A program made the position numbers and the translations under genes. Under the pieces are notes generated by a model that searched no databases, was not told the origin of the DNA, and saw only the letters and a program-made list of their open reading frames with translations. Shown here piece by piece: positions 11,701-25,500 of a stretch of 64,000 bases of DNA (the first letter of the stretch is position 1; the number at the start of each line of letters is the position of its first letter). The stretch comes from Linepithema humile. Taxonomy: Eukaryota > Arthropoda > Insecta > Hymenoptera > Formicidae. The stretch is taken from positions 1,426,001 to 1,490,000 of the forward strand of contig NC_090130.1 in the NCBI RefSeq assembly GCF_040581485.1. Reading direction: 5' to 3'.

Positions 11701-14700
11701 ATGGCGGAATCCGCATCCAACATGCCAGAAGAGAAAGACGCTACCGTGGCTGATGCAACACTTATCTGTGATAAGCGACATTGTAGGGAGATGCGGAAGG
11801 AGAAGTTACCCCCTTATCTTCGAGACAGAGGTATGAATCTAGACAAAAATTATGCATTTATATCTTATAAATGAGATAAATATTAAGTATATTAATATTG
11901 AATAAATCACTATATTTTGCAATAATAATTTTACAAGAAAATCTATCATTTGTCATTAAAAATTACAATTTTACTAACTGCACATAAAGATTTATTAATT
12001 TTTATAAAAAAAAATTTAACGCAGTTGAAAGAAGCTAAAAATTCTCATTAGCATTACTTTTCTATTTCGCTCTAAAAGTTTTTAGTCAAATACAGCACAT
12101 GCACTATAACTTCTCACTATAACTTTGGCTTTCCCGCATTTCAACTTGAGTTGATTTCCTCGTTAAGAAAACACAGAGTAATCAGGGTAAAGATATAACT
12201 AGGTACAACTCTATAGATGTAGAAGCGTATATACTGCAGGAACGCAAACAGTCGAATAGATCGATAGGTATGCCTCTCCTCGAGAGGCACCTAGCAAATG
12301 TAAATTAGGGGCGCGATATATCGGGATGTGCAATCGCCGAATGCAGATGGCCGTTCCGGCGCGAATTCGTAATCCGATATCTTGATTGCACGCGAACATG
12401 CGATTGCTTTCGAGCTATGAAGAGTAGTTGAAAGGCCGCGAATAATATACGTATCTATAAAAAATTATCTTTCTTAAAAATTATCTTTTTTCTATAGATG
12501 TGCCTTTTTTAAGTCCACAGAGAAAGAATTGTGTAACTTCTACTCTTGTATCTTACATCTAATTATTAAATGGATTTACTGATCAATAACATTAACAAAA
12601 GTTTAAAAAAAAAAAAAAATTAACATTTTCTCCACTCGTCAATTTGTATCATATCAGTTTTTAATATCGCAACTCACGACAATCAACTTGTCTAAGCAAA
12701 AACCTTGTTCCTATATTTATTCTGAATTTCCCTCTGTATGCTTTCCGCAGATATGCCTGACGTACACGCGAGAAGTCTAAAGACCCAAACACATTCATAT
12801 CCTGCATTCGTGTACAAAGCACCGTGTTAAACTTTATCGCCTCCTAAAACACTCGCCATATAACAAAAACGTGAGAAATACAGAAACTTAGGTAACTTCG
12901 GCCATTGCTACGTGCAACGGCGTAATGTATTATTAGCCCTCACCCGCTCTACAAAAATTTTAATGAAACTTTATTCTAATTTTTAATTGATCTCTAAGTT
13001 TTATAACACTTTTGATAATAATGCGTTTAAAAAATGCTCTGATCTCTTTTTATTTTTCTCTTCTTTATTCTTTATTTTCTACTCTCTTTTTTTATCTATA
13101 TTTTTTTCTTTGTTTATTTTTTTCTGTTTTTTTTTTCTTCTATTCTGTTTATTTTTATTTTTTTATTTTTTGATCCTGAAGGAAATCCTCGGGGGTGTTT
13201 CAGTTACGCCAATGGTCGCACGGATGAAATCACGTGAACTCAAATTCCAACCCGGAATGCGACATGACAAATAGACATTAGTAGGGCATGTCTATCGCTT
13301 CCAACCGGCGTGTCCTTTCGAGCATTCGAATTGACACCTTTCGTGCACGATCAGTTTCGACGTCACAACGTATTTTGCGAGATGCCTGCACGCACAAGCA
13401 CCGCATATCAGAACCTATATAAAGGGATGTGCGGATTCCGGCATGATCTCAATTGATACTCGATATCCTACCGGCGTGGTACCGTCAGGTGACATCGAGC
13501 AAAGTCGCCTAAAAATCGCCCTTGTCTAAAAGCGTTTCTTGCATTTCATGCTCGCGCTGTACTTTTTATACATATCGAGTACCAAAAAATAAACAGCATT
13601 AAACGTAATAAATGAAAGATTATTGAGACTAAAATTGTTGCTAGAAATATTTATGTGAAAGATATATAAGAAATATTTATTTGAAAGATAACAATAAAAC
13701 AGAAAACAATATCCGAAAAGTTCACATTAATTTCAAGGTGTTCATGCATGTAATGAGCTGATGTAATTACTTTATAACATCTTTTTCTAAAAAAACTAAA
13801 AAATTTGGAAATTGGTCCGATATTTTTCCAGTAAGCTCAATATAATATTGTGGAATAACAATAAGTAATACTTTGGATACATTTAATATCGCAGCGTTAA
13901 GAATATTTCAAGGAAGATGTTACTGTCAACTCGAGCAGCTCGATGCGCTGCTCTCATGGCCGAACCCGACGAGCGGTATCCAGGTGTAAAAGAACATCTA
14001 GTTTTAGAATCCGTTTTATTTCTGAAATATATTTTCTTTGTATGTTTCAGAAAGGATACTTTATCCACGTAATACGAGAACTCTGCCAAAAGTACCGGTA
14101 ATCGGCGGACAACCCATCGACGAAGAAACATGCATGGTAATCTTGAAATGCATGTTATGAACACAATGAAAAATTTTGCAAGATTCATATAATTTGTTTT
14201 CGATAAAAATTTAATTTACTTATAAATTTAATTAAATTTATAAAATATTGATTTTATAAATTTCCGGCGCGAATATTTCCGGCGACTGCAATATTTTTTA
14301 TTATATTCTCAGTTTCTCGTTGTATTACGAGTCACACTATTACAGGCTTTGAGGACATTAGTCTTCGGTTCCTGCGCGACTCCACCTAAGATTGAATGGG
14401 CAAGGACCGGACTGACTTTACGACCATATGGACAGAGTTTGGCGTTTGGATTGAGAGCGCCTAGGAACACAACAAGAGGCCTCGTCACTGCAGTGCAGGC
14501 TGTCATGTTAAAACATTTTTTATTTAAGTGCAACAGGCAAGATCAACGCGTAAATCCCGAAGAGTAAGTATTTTTAATACATATTATATTATTCTATGTG
14601 TATGTAAAGGAAATTTTTGTTAACTAAATTAGAAAATTTTACTGAACATAAATATATTATAGTAAAAAAATAATAATCTATTATTAAGTATCTATATACA

Positions 14701-17298
14701 CTATTAATTTTTGTGTAGAATAACTTAATTCGTAAAGGAAATTTTTTTCTGATTGTAGTTTGCTGAAACCTTCATACGATCGACAAATCGAAGTGCTGAC
14801 TTCTGCAATATCGGAGATTATTTGGCGCTGCACCGGTGGCTTCTCCGTATCCACGTGCTCAAATGTCGTCAGCAACACCGTGCCAAAGGCCGTGGTGGTT
14901 CTGCCACAGGATATACCTTATCTTCAACATAATGTGCGATATTTTCAAGATGGATTAACAGAAACAGTATGTTTTTCATTACTTTCTGCCTCAGTAAATT
15001 GAAACAAATGTTCACTAAAACTATACTTTTATAATGGAACAAAAATATGTTTAAGAAGTAAATTATTTATATTAATAATTTTAATGTTTGTATATAATTA
15101 ATAGATAATCAATTTTTCAATTAAATTATTAAAAGTATTAATTTAAAGGAGAAAGATAAGATGTGACAAAATTAATGTTCTTTAGTGAAACAATTTAATT
15201 GTGCATTGGTACATTAATTTTATCTCTATTACATAAAGAAAGAATGGAGTGAAACTTACGCTTTCTCATACAATTAATATGCCACGAAACAGAGTATGTC
15301 AAATTACAGCGTTGATATTTTACCAACCATGTTAGGAATAATTTCAAGATTGTGCGGCTGATATAATCCCAAATGCGATATAATAATCTATGTTCTACAA
15401 CGTTATCAAATTTAACTGATCTTGAACGGTGGCTTTGTATATTCTAGCTGCACCTCTTTGAATTCAATTCCTTGGAAGATCTTGAGATATTTATCAAGAG
15501 GTACTTGTACTTGGTGAGTGTTTACTGTGATAAACTGAAGTGCTTTGCGAATTTGATATCAAATATATCACATGGACAATGTCGAGCATTACTTAATCGA
15601 AGAGTTACATAACTATTTTTATTTCAAACTCAAATTTTAATTGTTTTTTATTAATTAAAAGTATCAATTTTTTGTAATAAAATTATCTTTAAAATAAATT
15701 TATGTTTAAAATTAATGAGAATACTTGTGTATTTCCAGTTTCACGACGAAGGTGGAGCCGGTGCGATTTTACTTTTATACAGTGCCGTTCTCTCGAGAAG
15801 CCTTTCAAAGTAAGCTTTTCTGTTTTTTCTTTATTCTTTATTCCGGTTAAAAAAGAATAAAAATTACCTTAATTGGACAGTCAAACACGAATGGTACTTT
15901 AAGTAATGTATTTAAATACTAAATTTAATCAGAGTTCAGAGTGATTTGGAAGATCCAAAGGCATCGATTCTCGGTGGATGTCCGGAAGAAGGCCCAATTA
16001 GCGTCATCGTCCTCACTTTAACTGGTCGTGTTTCACCGCATCTCCACAACGGAGTGGTTCACGTTGGCGATGAAAATACATACGTAAGTCATTCCTTTAA
16101 TCTTTAATAATTTTTATCTATTGCAATTAATTTAATTTTAAAAAAACGATTATTAAATTAATTCTATTCTATGTAATTAATATTATTGTTTATAATTAAT
16201 TTAAAAAGTCTCTACCACAATGGGGCGTCCTTATAAGAAGCGAAGTAGGATTCTTAATACACGAAGGCGACAATAATTTGAGCAAACAGCCAGGTTCTCG
16301 CTTGAAGACACCCACTCTACCGATATGGCTGACTCTTTGTCTCGGTCATCACGGCGTGCTCTTCAACACGAATCGAGAATTGCTGAGAAACTATCACGCA
16401 GAACGACGGTATATTTCGTTTATTTTACTATTTATTTTATTTATTATCTCAATATATAATATTGCATAAAAATATTCCGCTCACATAATAACAGATTAAA
16501 AAAGTCTTATAAGATATAATCACATACACAATTTATGAATAAAAGAGCTACTACAAATTGGGTTTGGTCATATAAAGCCTTCGCAGCGGTAGCAAATATT
16601 TATCTAACATAAGAAACGGAAGTTATTGATAACTCGAGCCAATAAATTATTTTGGGGCGGGCGGCATTCATCTCTAGTTTTCGAACACGAACAAATAAAT
16701 AGTATTTTTTTCTCGAGAGGCGCGAAGAAATATTGTCTATTGTATACATTAAAGGTTTGAGGTCCAATATTTCACCTGCGGTGGCAGTCACGCTACGTTG
16801 ACGGTGGACACCAGGGCAAACGAGACTTCCGGAAAATCAGATTCTGCAACAATGGAAGCCATGGATATCGCCACAACACCGTTAGAAAAACTCATTCGAT
16901 CCAAGTAAGTATTTCACATAATAAATATAAATTTTACTTCTCGCATCTTTACGAACATTTTTATATATTCTATACATAAAAAGCATAAACACTGATAGAT
17001 GATTCCGTTATTGCACGAGATATCTGAATATATATTTCAAACCCAGTGCAATACACAATTGAAATAATTTTTTGCTTTCACCATTAATTTAAACAATTTT
17101 TTGCTGCAAGACAGAAATTTCTTTAAGAGATCGCTATTGTTTTCTCAATTACTAAATAATCACGCTACATTCACGAGATCGCTGAAGCGTCACCTCAAAC
17201 AACACAGAATTCAAGGTATCTCTTCCACTTATTGTTCCACGCTGCACCAAAGGTGGCAGGATGCTCTCATACAATGGAACGGAACACCGGTGATGTGA
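11701..17298 (+). CDS. MINDY4B: MINDY4B-like inactive deubiquitinase
   Basis: A MINDY-4/4B-family protein. Active members cut Lys48-linked ubiquitin chains; this one should not. Exons: 11701-11830, 14051-14136, 14346-14563, 14759-14966, 15448-15513, 15739-15809, 15933-16083, 16209-16408, 16755-16904 and 17253-17298 (1326 nt, 441 aa). Family landmarks are in order: LVFGS (77-81), the loop before the AVQ helix, TAVQAVMLKHFLF (120-132), LHLFEFNSLEDLEIFI, GAGAILLLYSAVLSRS, then PIWLTLCLGHHGVLF (348-362) and the family's C-terminal block PLEKLIRSKWQDALIQWNG. The usual GGPCG catalytic loop reads NTTRG, so Arg116 replaces the cysteine, while the histidine (His357) is kept. The start is the first ATG after an in-frame stop. 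The open frame and intact splice sites argue for a constrained pseudoenzyme, not a decayed gene. A second possible first exon is at 13917. Poly(A) signal AATAAA at 17586. Confidence 0.88.
13416..13450 (+). promoter_or_regulatory. Intronic TATA promoter in the MINDY4B-like gene
   Basis: TATATAAAG at 13416-13424 is followed about 30 bases later by TCTCAATT, a possible initiator. It lies in intron 1 of the MINDY4B-like gene on the same strand, 0.5 kb before an alternative first exon that is open and phase-compatible. Confidence 0.45.
13917..13983 (+). other. MINDY4B: Alternative first coding exon of the MINDY4B-like gene
   Basis: From ATG 13917 the frame is open for 22 codons (starting MLLSTRAARC, continuing through MAEPDERYP) and ends in CCAG|GTGTAA. 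Its phase is 1, exactly what exon 14051 needs, so it can replace exon 11701-11830 and give a shorter N-terminus. It cannot be an internal exon after 11830 through the nearby acceptor at 13894, because that phase does not fit. Confidence 0.4.
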
Positions 17299-19110
17299 GC
17301 GATACGAGAGGATGACGATCAAACCTCCTTTCTGTATTAAGCTGTGTTAATTCGTGTAATCCGTGATTCCATGTGCTAATCGATCAGCGTTGGTTGAACG
17401 CTGCGCATACTTATAATCTTCAGCAAAGGCTTTCAACTGTTGTTAAATACACAAGTAGAAGTTATTTGTGTCGCATAATTTTACATGCGTGATAAAATAT
17501 TTTTTAGCGCTTTCAAATAGTATTTGCAGGTACCTGTACGATGATCGAGAAAAGCTTTATTATTTTATAAAATGTTTTATGTGTCAATAAATGGCTGTTA
17601 ACACTATAAATTCTTTAAAAAAAATTTTATTCGACTTCTTTATTTTTTATAAAGAAGTGAGATGTATATTGTAAAAAAATGTATTTGGAATGACCTAAAT
17701 TCGCCATTAGTTGTTTCTAGAAAGATCGAATATTCCGATCGAATGTACCGTTCAGTCAATGAACAAACACTTGCCGAAGCTGCCACGCGATCGCGTGGGA
17801 AACGATACGTCTTCTTTGACTTACGTGTATACTACAGTATCGTGATGCATGCATATGGGCTGGACAGCATAAAAAGTTTTTAATTTTGACTTATTGCGAT
17901 ACGATACTGACATAATTTCATGCAAAATATTTTTTTTTAAAAGAATATCAAGAGTTTTAACTCAGTGAAAATATTGTTTTATCAATTTTCCGATAGAAAA
18001 GATTTTTTAACATAAGGAAAAATAATTTTAAAAATTTTTTTGACAGGCAAATATGCGAGCGACAAGAATACAAGTATTTAATAATAAAGTCGCGCATCCA
18101 AGAACAGTGGAGATATTTTTACAATCAAATAACGTGACTGGCCGTTTTCATATAGAATCAAACGATGATCGAGTGTTTGAAAACGCTTATAATATGATTG
18201 AGCACTTGCGAAAATATTAAATAAATTGCGCGTTCCAATCGTCGACTGGTGAACGCACCGTTAGCGAGTCATTCTGCGTAAATCGCTTACAATAACAGAA
18301 ACTGGTTCAAAGTGGAGAAGACCTGAGACGGACCGATGTTTATTAACCGCAAGCACCGTGCATAATAAAAGTCATTTTTCCCATGGGGGAGCGAGGAGGC
18401 AAGGAGTATACTCGCAATTTCACAGACCGATGATCCGCGAGGGACACGTCGCGATGCCATAGGCAAATCACGACGCCGCATAGCATGGGATTCGTTCCAC
18501 TTGCCCTCGACCATTTCTCACGGCATTAAATCGCGAACTGTCAAGGAGAATGAAACGTTCGGCTACGCGTTTTGCCGAAAAAGATTGCTGGCTCGCTTAC
18601 GCAATTGTTTTGTCATTACTTAATTGCGTAGTTCGTTACCGGATTACAGTTCGTTGTACTGGCAATTTTGTACTCGTTATGTTATTAAAAAGTTAAGACA
18701 TTGGGATGAGTGATGTGATGTCACGTCGGGTCAGGGAATATCAATTTTGAATAATTATCTGTACTGCTAATTTTCAGACGAAGATGTGGTTAGTTCACGT
18801 TTTTCATGATAAACGCATCAAATTATTGTCATTATTACGCTGCTAAAATGTGAAATTATCTTTTAGCCTCTCACAATCAACTGTTTAAAAAAATCTTTGC
18901 TCCTTCACCTCTTTTTCTTCTTTTTCAGCTTATGTAAGTTAATTTTTATTTTCTTTATTATTATTGTGTCTATTTATTTTCACATATTATTATCTTTAAC
19001 ATTCACACCTTTCTTTTGTTTTTACAGGAGCCTTTCTCGAGGGGAACCCGAAAGCCGGAAATCGTCGCAGTCTCATATTCCGGTAAGGTCAATGTAAATT
19101 TCTGAAGGGC
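17299..19110. other. 3' UTR of the MINDY4B-like gene and intergenic sequence
   Basis: The 3' UTR probably ends soon after AATAAA at 17586. Beyond that no coding exon was recognised; 18300-18560 is GC-richer but has no credible product. Confidence 0.4.
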
Positions 19111-19124
19111 TCCGAAGATAGGGG

Positions 19125-20038
19125 TCAGTTATGTGTGCACCCGTCGTACACACTCATACGCATCGCATCCGTTCCCCCATCGTGCATGAAAGCAGACACC
19201 TGTTCGTGGTTCAGTTTCGCGGTAGACGTTTCTGTTGGTCGCCGCGGTCCCCCCTTCTTGACAATGGGGAGCCGACTTCCCCAGTGCCGTTCAGGCCGCT
19301 TTACTCGACGGCTCAGTTTTGTAGTAAAGAGTTCCACAGCCCTACAGCACGGTCGTAATCGTAGCCGAGTTCGATGCGAGATAGATCCAGGTCGATCAGG
19401 ATAGTGCACCGAGTGTGAAATGCAGTGTATTAAAAGTAGAGTGGAATGATAAATCAGTGAAAATAAGTGAAGCCTTATTTCTCAAGATAGATCAAGTTTT
19501 AGAACAATTTTTTCAAAGAAAACATTTGGAAAATCCACAGAAGACAAGACAAAAATTTTCCAATTGTAAAAAAGCGTAAATAAACTTTTGGAAATTAATG
19601 TTACTCGTCGAAAACAATGAAGAGATTGAAAAACAAATTGTGAATAAGATTTCAAATAAGGTTTTGTGAATTTGTTTTAAAAAGATAACAGAACTGTCGA
19701 GTTTTTATTGAAGAAATTCAGTGCAACAGTTATTCAATACACTTGTGATATAAAATCTGGAGGTTCCATGCTTATATTCGTTATGAACGTAAAGAGAAGT
19801 GAGTTAGAAGAGTGACTGGCCGCGCGGATCGATAAAGACTATCGAGGGTGCAATTTAAGCCCTTTGTGTTTTTTGTTATAAGGGACGGAGACTAATCGAA
19901 TGTGTGGCGGATCAACAGAAGATTAATAATATCGCAATTTGCGTTATTGATGAAAAGTTGGAACTGTGAGAGGAATATTTCACGAACGATGAAGTTATAG
20001 ATACATGGACGACGTGCTTTTTCCGAACGTATTTTGTG
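19125..20038 (+). promoter_or_regulatory. CpG-rich promoter and noncoding first exon of the cadherin gene
   Basis: GC- and CpG-rich sequence at 19125-19400 contains two initiator-like TCAGTT motifs (about 19125 and 19313). It passes into leader-like sequence that ends at TGTG|GTGAGT, exon end 20038. Joining this to the acceptor before 22477 gives a leader with an upstream ORF: ATG 20005 reads about 22 codons and stops at TGA about 10 bases before the signal-peptide ATG at 22513. Promoter position and splicing are inferred. Confidence 0.4.
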
Positions 20039-22512
20039 GTGAGTATCAGCTATGTTATCATTGTTTGATTTTATTTTGAAAGCTATTTGTTAAGAAAAAA
20101 ATTGGACAATCACTCACAATAATACTGCCAAATCTTTCACTAATTATCTTTTATTATCACTTAAACGTAAATGCGATTATTCTAAAAATTCAATATTTTA
20201 ATTAACAAATTTTTAATTAACAAATATAAACACACGAGAAAAATAACAATGCGCATGTGTTTTCGTATAATTTCTGATTGTATATTTATTTCAAACTTTA
20301 ATTCGACGAAAGATTTGATACAACACGATTGAGCACGATCATATAACAATTCCATATTTAATATAAACATCAATATTACAAAAAGAGTCACGATTGTTGT
20401 TCTTACATTGCAAAATTAATTGCAAAAGTAATTAATTGTATACGTTGATTAAGTAAAACAATCCATGTGAAAATTCAAATCATCGAGTGTCGATATACCG
20501 GCATATAGATACCAACGATCTTTTATACAGTTATCTGTTGTAGCCGAGGCCGGAGGCCTTTACGCCGGCTGCGCATCGCGTTGCGTTTCAATTTACGGTC
20601 CGTGAATTTAAGCAGTACCGCGCCCCACATAGCCCCGAAGTATCCAGCAGATATTTTCTGTTTAAATCCGGTTCCTTCATTTGGTATATATTTTTTGCAC
20701 CCTTTCAACTACTTCCGTTATGTCTAAAATCGTATGCCATAGAGGGTCAAGAAACGGATAATTTATACAGAGCATTCTAGGCATATGAAAAATGGAACTA
20801 GAAGACAGAACTGAGACTCTGAGATACTTTTAGCAAATAGTATTATGAATATCGGTAAATGATGAAAATGAAACGAAGATGAAATGAAGAATTAAAACTG
20901 TTCTCAAAAGAAAAATTAATAACATTGAATTTAAAACTGTGCAATATATATTTGTGTTATACAATATATATTTTTTTAGATTTTAGGTGCTTTCTTTAGT
21001 ATGTAGATTTCTCTCATTATGCACTATTTTTATTTTACAAAATTAAAATGCTGATGCTAATGATTAATATTTGCACTTAAATACTGAAAATGCTTTTCCA
21101 CTACTTGTTCATTTATCATCGAGTACCATGAATGGCAAGTTGCAGGTGTTGATCAATCACACTTTCTCGCATCATCAAGCCTAAAGAAATCCACTTCCGC
21201 TTTTGCTATTTTCTCGTAAGAAAGAATATTACATTGTAATTTTAGATTTTCTGACGCTGAAAATAACAACTTTCGGATATGACATCACGAGAGAGTTGCA
21301 TTATTCGCACAAAAAGCGAGAATGCAAAGTGTCAAGGAATTGTCTCTGGCAATAAATCGTGCGAGTCATTTTAGCCCTGATGACGCGCAGTCCTACATAG
21401 TCATAGCTCCACGTAATAAAGGAGTTTCTCTGCATGCTTTCTAACCACGCGTTATGCTCGTATTGCAGACCACGTTTCGTCGTTGGACAAGACGAGGTTT
21501 GCCCAGTGCTTATGTTTTTACACTCATCTGCTAACTTAATGGCAAACTCGATTGCACGTTACCATCAAATTGTTCAATTTAATGACATGTTCTTACTTTA
21601 TCTTCTATAGCTCAAACACATAAGTGGAAATTATCACACCATTTTTCCATTAGAAAGTATGTTGTTATTTTTAAAAGGCACACACATTTACTTTACTTTT
21701 ATTTTGATTTTTTCTTAAGAAATCTAAACAAAGCCTTAAAAACGAATAAAAATATTCTCAATTTTAAAACATACTATTAATGTCACAAATTTTGTTTTAA
21801 ATTAAATTTTATGAATCTCTAATTATTTCATTAATTAAAAATTGAATGACAAATTTAACGGTATAAAATAATTATTCAAACTTTTTAAACTTTTGCGTCT
21901 TTTCGTTGCATTATAGTAGAATTAATTATATTTATTGTATTTATTTTAATACTTAAAAAAAAATGAAAACATCTGTATTACATTAAAAAGGGGAAACTAA
22001 ACCGGAAAATTATATAATGAAAAATGAGGAGTTAGTCATACAAACTGCATTATGAAAGTTTTGTACTATCGCGTCTTTATGTCACATAATTTGTAGCTGT
22101 AATACTAATAACCAATTTTATATGAAAATGTACGTTAATTAAATTATTAAAAATAATTTAATTACTTAATTATTTAATGCAAACTATTTAGCAAACAAAA
22201 TTTTATTTTTATTATAATTAAAAATATCCAACATTTTTAACAATCATGAAAAAAATAATAAAATTAATGAAAAAAATTATGGTCAAAATTTGGGACAGAT
22301 ATTTCGAATGCAAGAATTATATTTCTGCGAATATGATAAATCCAGACATCTGGAAAATTTTATTTTTACGGCTTATGAGAAAATGAAAGAAAACTCGTTG
22401 CGAAAATGTAACGCACTCTTATCATTCCTTGTCTCTTGTTTCTCATTATTGATTTTTATTTTTTGCAGATATATCAGTCGACAGAATTGACGGACGATGA
22501 TCTTGAATTGCC

Positions 22513-25500
22513 ATGGGACGAAACATATTGAGCATCTTGCTGCTCCTCTGCTGCATGCTGCAATCACTCGTCGGACAACGTAAGTGTTTCTGTGCCTTTA
22601 TTCTTCTCCCCTACGTCGCGCATTTACGGAAATGAGTGAAACATATTTTACAACGTTTTAAGCAAATTTAAGCAAATTGCATTTTTCACAATCTTACCAA
22701 ATTTTGAAAGTTTTTCTTTAATCTGTAAAATCGAATTGTCTTTTATAGAATATAAGTTTTCTAGAATGTATTTTTTTCTCTTTCTCTTAGAAATATATCA
22801 TCTTATTTTAAGTACACAGTATGCAATGAAGTTTAAAATAAGCTTCATTAATTATGCTGTTCTTATTTGTTTCAATGAACACTTTAATTCTATTCTTGTC
22901 CGAATCGATACGTCACCTTTTTGCGCAAATCAAAAAAAGCGTAGTTTGCATTTTTCATGAACCCCATATAGCAACGTTTGCGGATATTTTCGCGCACGAT
23001 CGAACGACGCGCTTTTGCTAGCTGGGTCCTCATTTATGCTAGGAAAGAAGTTTGCGAAACGCAGCGCCGTAACGCTGCGCCGCCGATTCGCCATGAGCTG
23101 GCTACGACCGGAACTCCGCTCCAGGGAAGCGCACATATCTACCCTCTCGTATACGCGTTAAACAGTCCACGTGTATTCGTCTACGCGTCCTTCTAGCATC
23201 CGAATTCCCGTCGATCAACCGGCAAGAACGAATGGACACTGAATGACGTGGTGCCCAACTTTTGTCAAACAAATTAGTCGAAACTTTCGTATAAAATTAC
23301 GACACATCGTGATTTTATTGTTGCGTAATGATAATGAAGATGTCCAATTAAATCCGTAACATCCGACCGAATATGACAACATGAAACATAAAACCGGAAC
23401 TTTTATGTATTTTTTTGAATTTAATTTTATTTTTCGACTAATTACAGACTTATTATGAAAGTAACAAAAATAATGGCAATCTAAAGACACGTAAAATGCT
23501 AAATTATTCTGATATTGTGCTCCTCGAAAGATCACGCGTAATTATGATAATCGATATAACTATTCATAAACTGGACTTGAAGATTTTTAACGACGAGACA
23601 GCCGTGATAGCTAAACGAGGCGCAAAAGCGGCTATCATGATTTATACCAGCATTAGGGCAACTAAAACACTGCTGTTAGACGGACGATCTCGCCGCCCCT
23701 TGTATGCACCTCTTATGCATACATGATTTAACCGGCTATTACATACAAGAATAATAATAGCACGCGTACAATATTTACTGTACATAATATTACATAATAT
23801 TTATTTTTATAACTTTTTCTTAGGGATTACGTTTTTTATTTTTTAAACGTAATAATAATTTTTCATAAAAAGATTGTACAGTTGCTTAAATTGAAATACA
23901 AAATCTGAAATTTTACAGAAAATTTATATATAAAAATATTTAGAGATATTTTAAGAATATTTTATATTTTTATACGCAGAATTTTGTTTCTTACACATAT
24001 TTGCTGAAAACTATTTATTCGTTTACGTTTTTAACAATTTGAAAAGGTATTTTTGCTTTGCATACTTCTACTACGCTCTAGATTACCAAGTTACGTCAAA
24101 AGTTTACGGTAAACTTAACTACATTACGACATAGCGTATCTGGAATGCACGTATTTGTGCAGGATCGTTTGCAGTCATTAAAACACCCGTAATTAATAAC
24201 TGGACAGCGAGTATTATGAGGAACTGGATATTAACAGTGCAAGCATTACCTAGTCCGCGCGTGTAAAGTAGTCGTTATTTACTGTTATAAGCAGTGATAG
24301 AAGAGAACTATCTCCTTGCATGTCACTTTTACTTAAAAGCATAAAAGTGCATGCCCTCTTGCCATTAAGGATCGTACATTATAAAATAGGCATTGTGTTG
24401 CACGATATAACATCTGATCTCAGAAAAAGTAAAACTAAACAGACTTTCGATGATTAAGTAAAATAAGACATTTCAAGAAATATTGTGAGTTGATGTTTTA
24501 ATATATATTTAAAAATTGTTAATTTCTAATAAAACGTGTGCTTCTTTTAAATAAAATGTCAATTAAATTTAATGTTAAAAAAGTTTTTACACGCTTTCGT
24601 GGAATGTATTCTTTTGGAATTACTATATTTTGTATTGAAATAATTGTCGGAATACAACATTCTGTTGTACAATTTGTTTGGTTCTTCTTATCAATGGCCA
24701 ATCAATTGAAAAGAGATCATCCGCATCGATCTCGTATACCGTTAGCGACAGTTAAGACAGTTTCTCACAAGATCATTGTCCCACGGTCTTCTCATCACTA
24801 TTACGACCCAAAAGATTGTGCAGCACCGAAAACCGGTTGTTCGATTTCGACCGGAAACTCCTGAAACCTCAACGGTTTAACTGATACACTTCTATTATAA
24901 GTTATGTGAATTTTTGTTCACGTGATTTTTAGTAACATAAATTTACAATATATTTTATAATGTAATTAGAGAAACTTTTATAGTACATATTCTAAAACAT
25001 TTTGAACAACATTTAATTATAAATATAACAATTAAAATATCATAAATAAAAATAAAATGCTATAAAAAATTCTGACAGACAAGAAAAGAAGTAAAAATGT
25101 ATTATTATCAGTCCAAAACTAATCAATTTTTTTATTTCATTTATTTTTGTTGCAAGAATAATATTAATGCCTGCTTTCTAAAAGTATATACAGATCTAAT
25201 TTGCATCTAAATTTGCTATTACGATCCTTTCTCTTCAGTCCGGAAACCAAACTTCTTTTACTCAAACAATATTTAATTCCTGGTTCAACGTACAGATTAC
25301 GCGTGGCTTACGTTATGCATATTAATGATTGCTCGACTTTTACAGTGACTCGAGACAAACGATGCTTTCTGGAGAACGAAGCAACCGCAGTTGATCTCTT
25401 TGTCAGGGAGGATCTGTCTGTCGGCGACACTGTGGGGGTCCTCGGGGTATTAGGTGATCCTAGTTCGCTAGGTGACATCCAACTGAGCTTGCAGGAAAAC

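Noticed and set aside
13883..14188. 101-codon minus-strand frame
   Set aside because: Antisense shadow of the alternative first exon and exon 2 of the MINDY4B-like gene.
25201..25345. Upstream extension of the cadherin EC1 open frame
   Set aside because: Only the acceptor ending at 25345 is in phase with the signal-peptide exon; the open sequence before it is intron.
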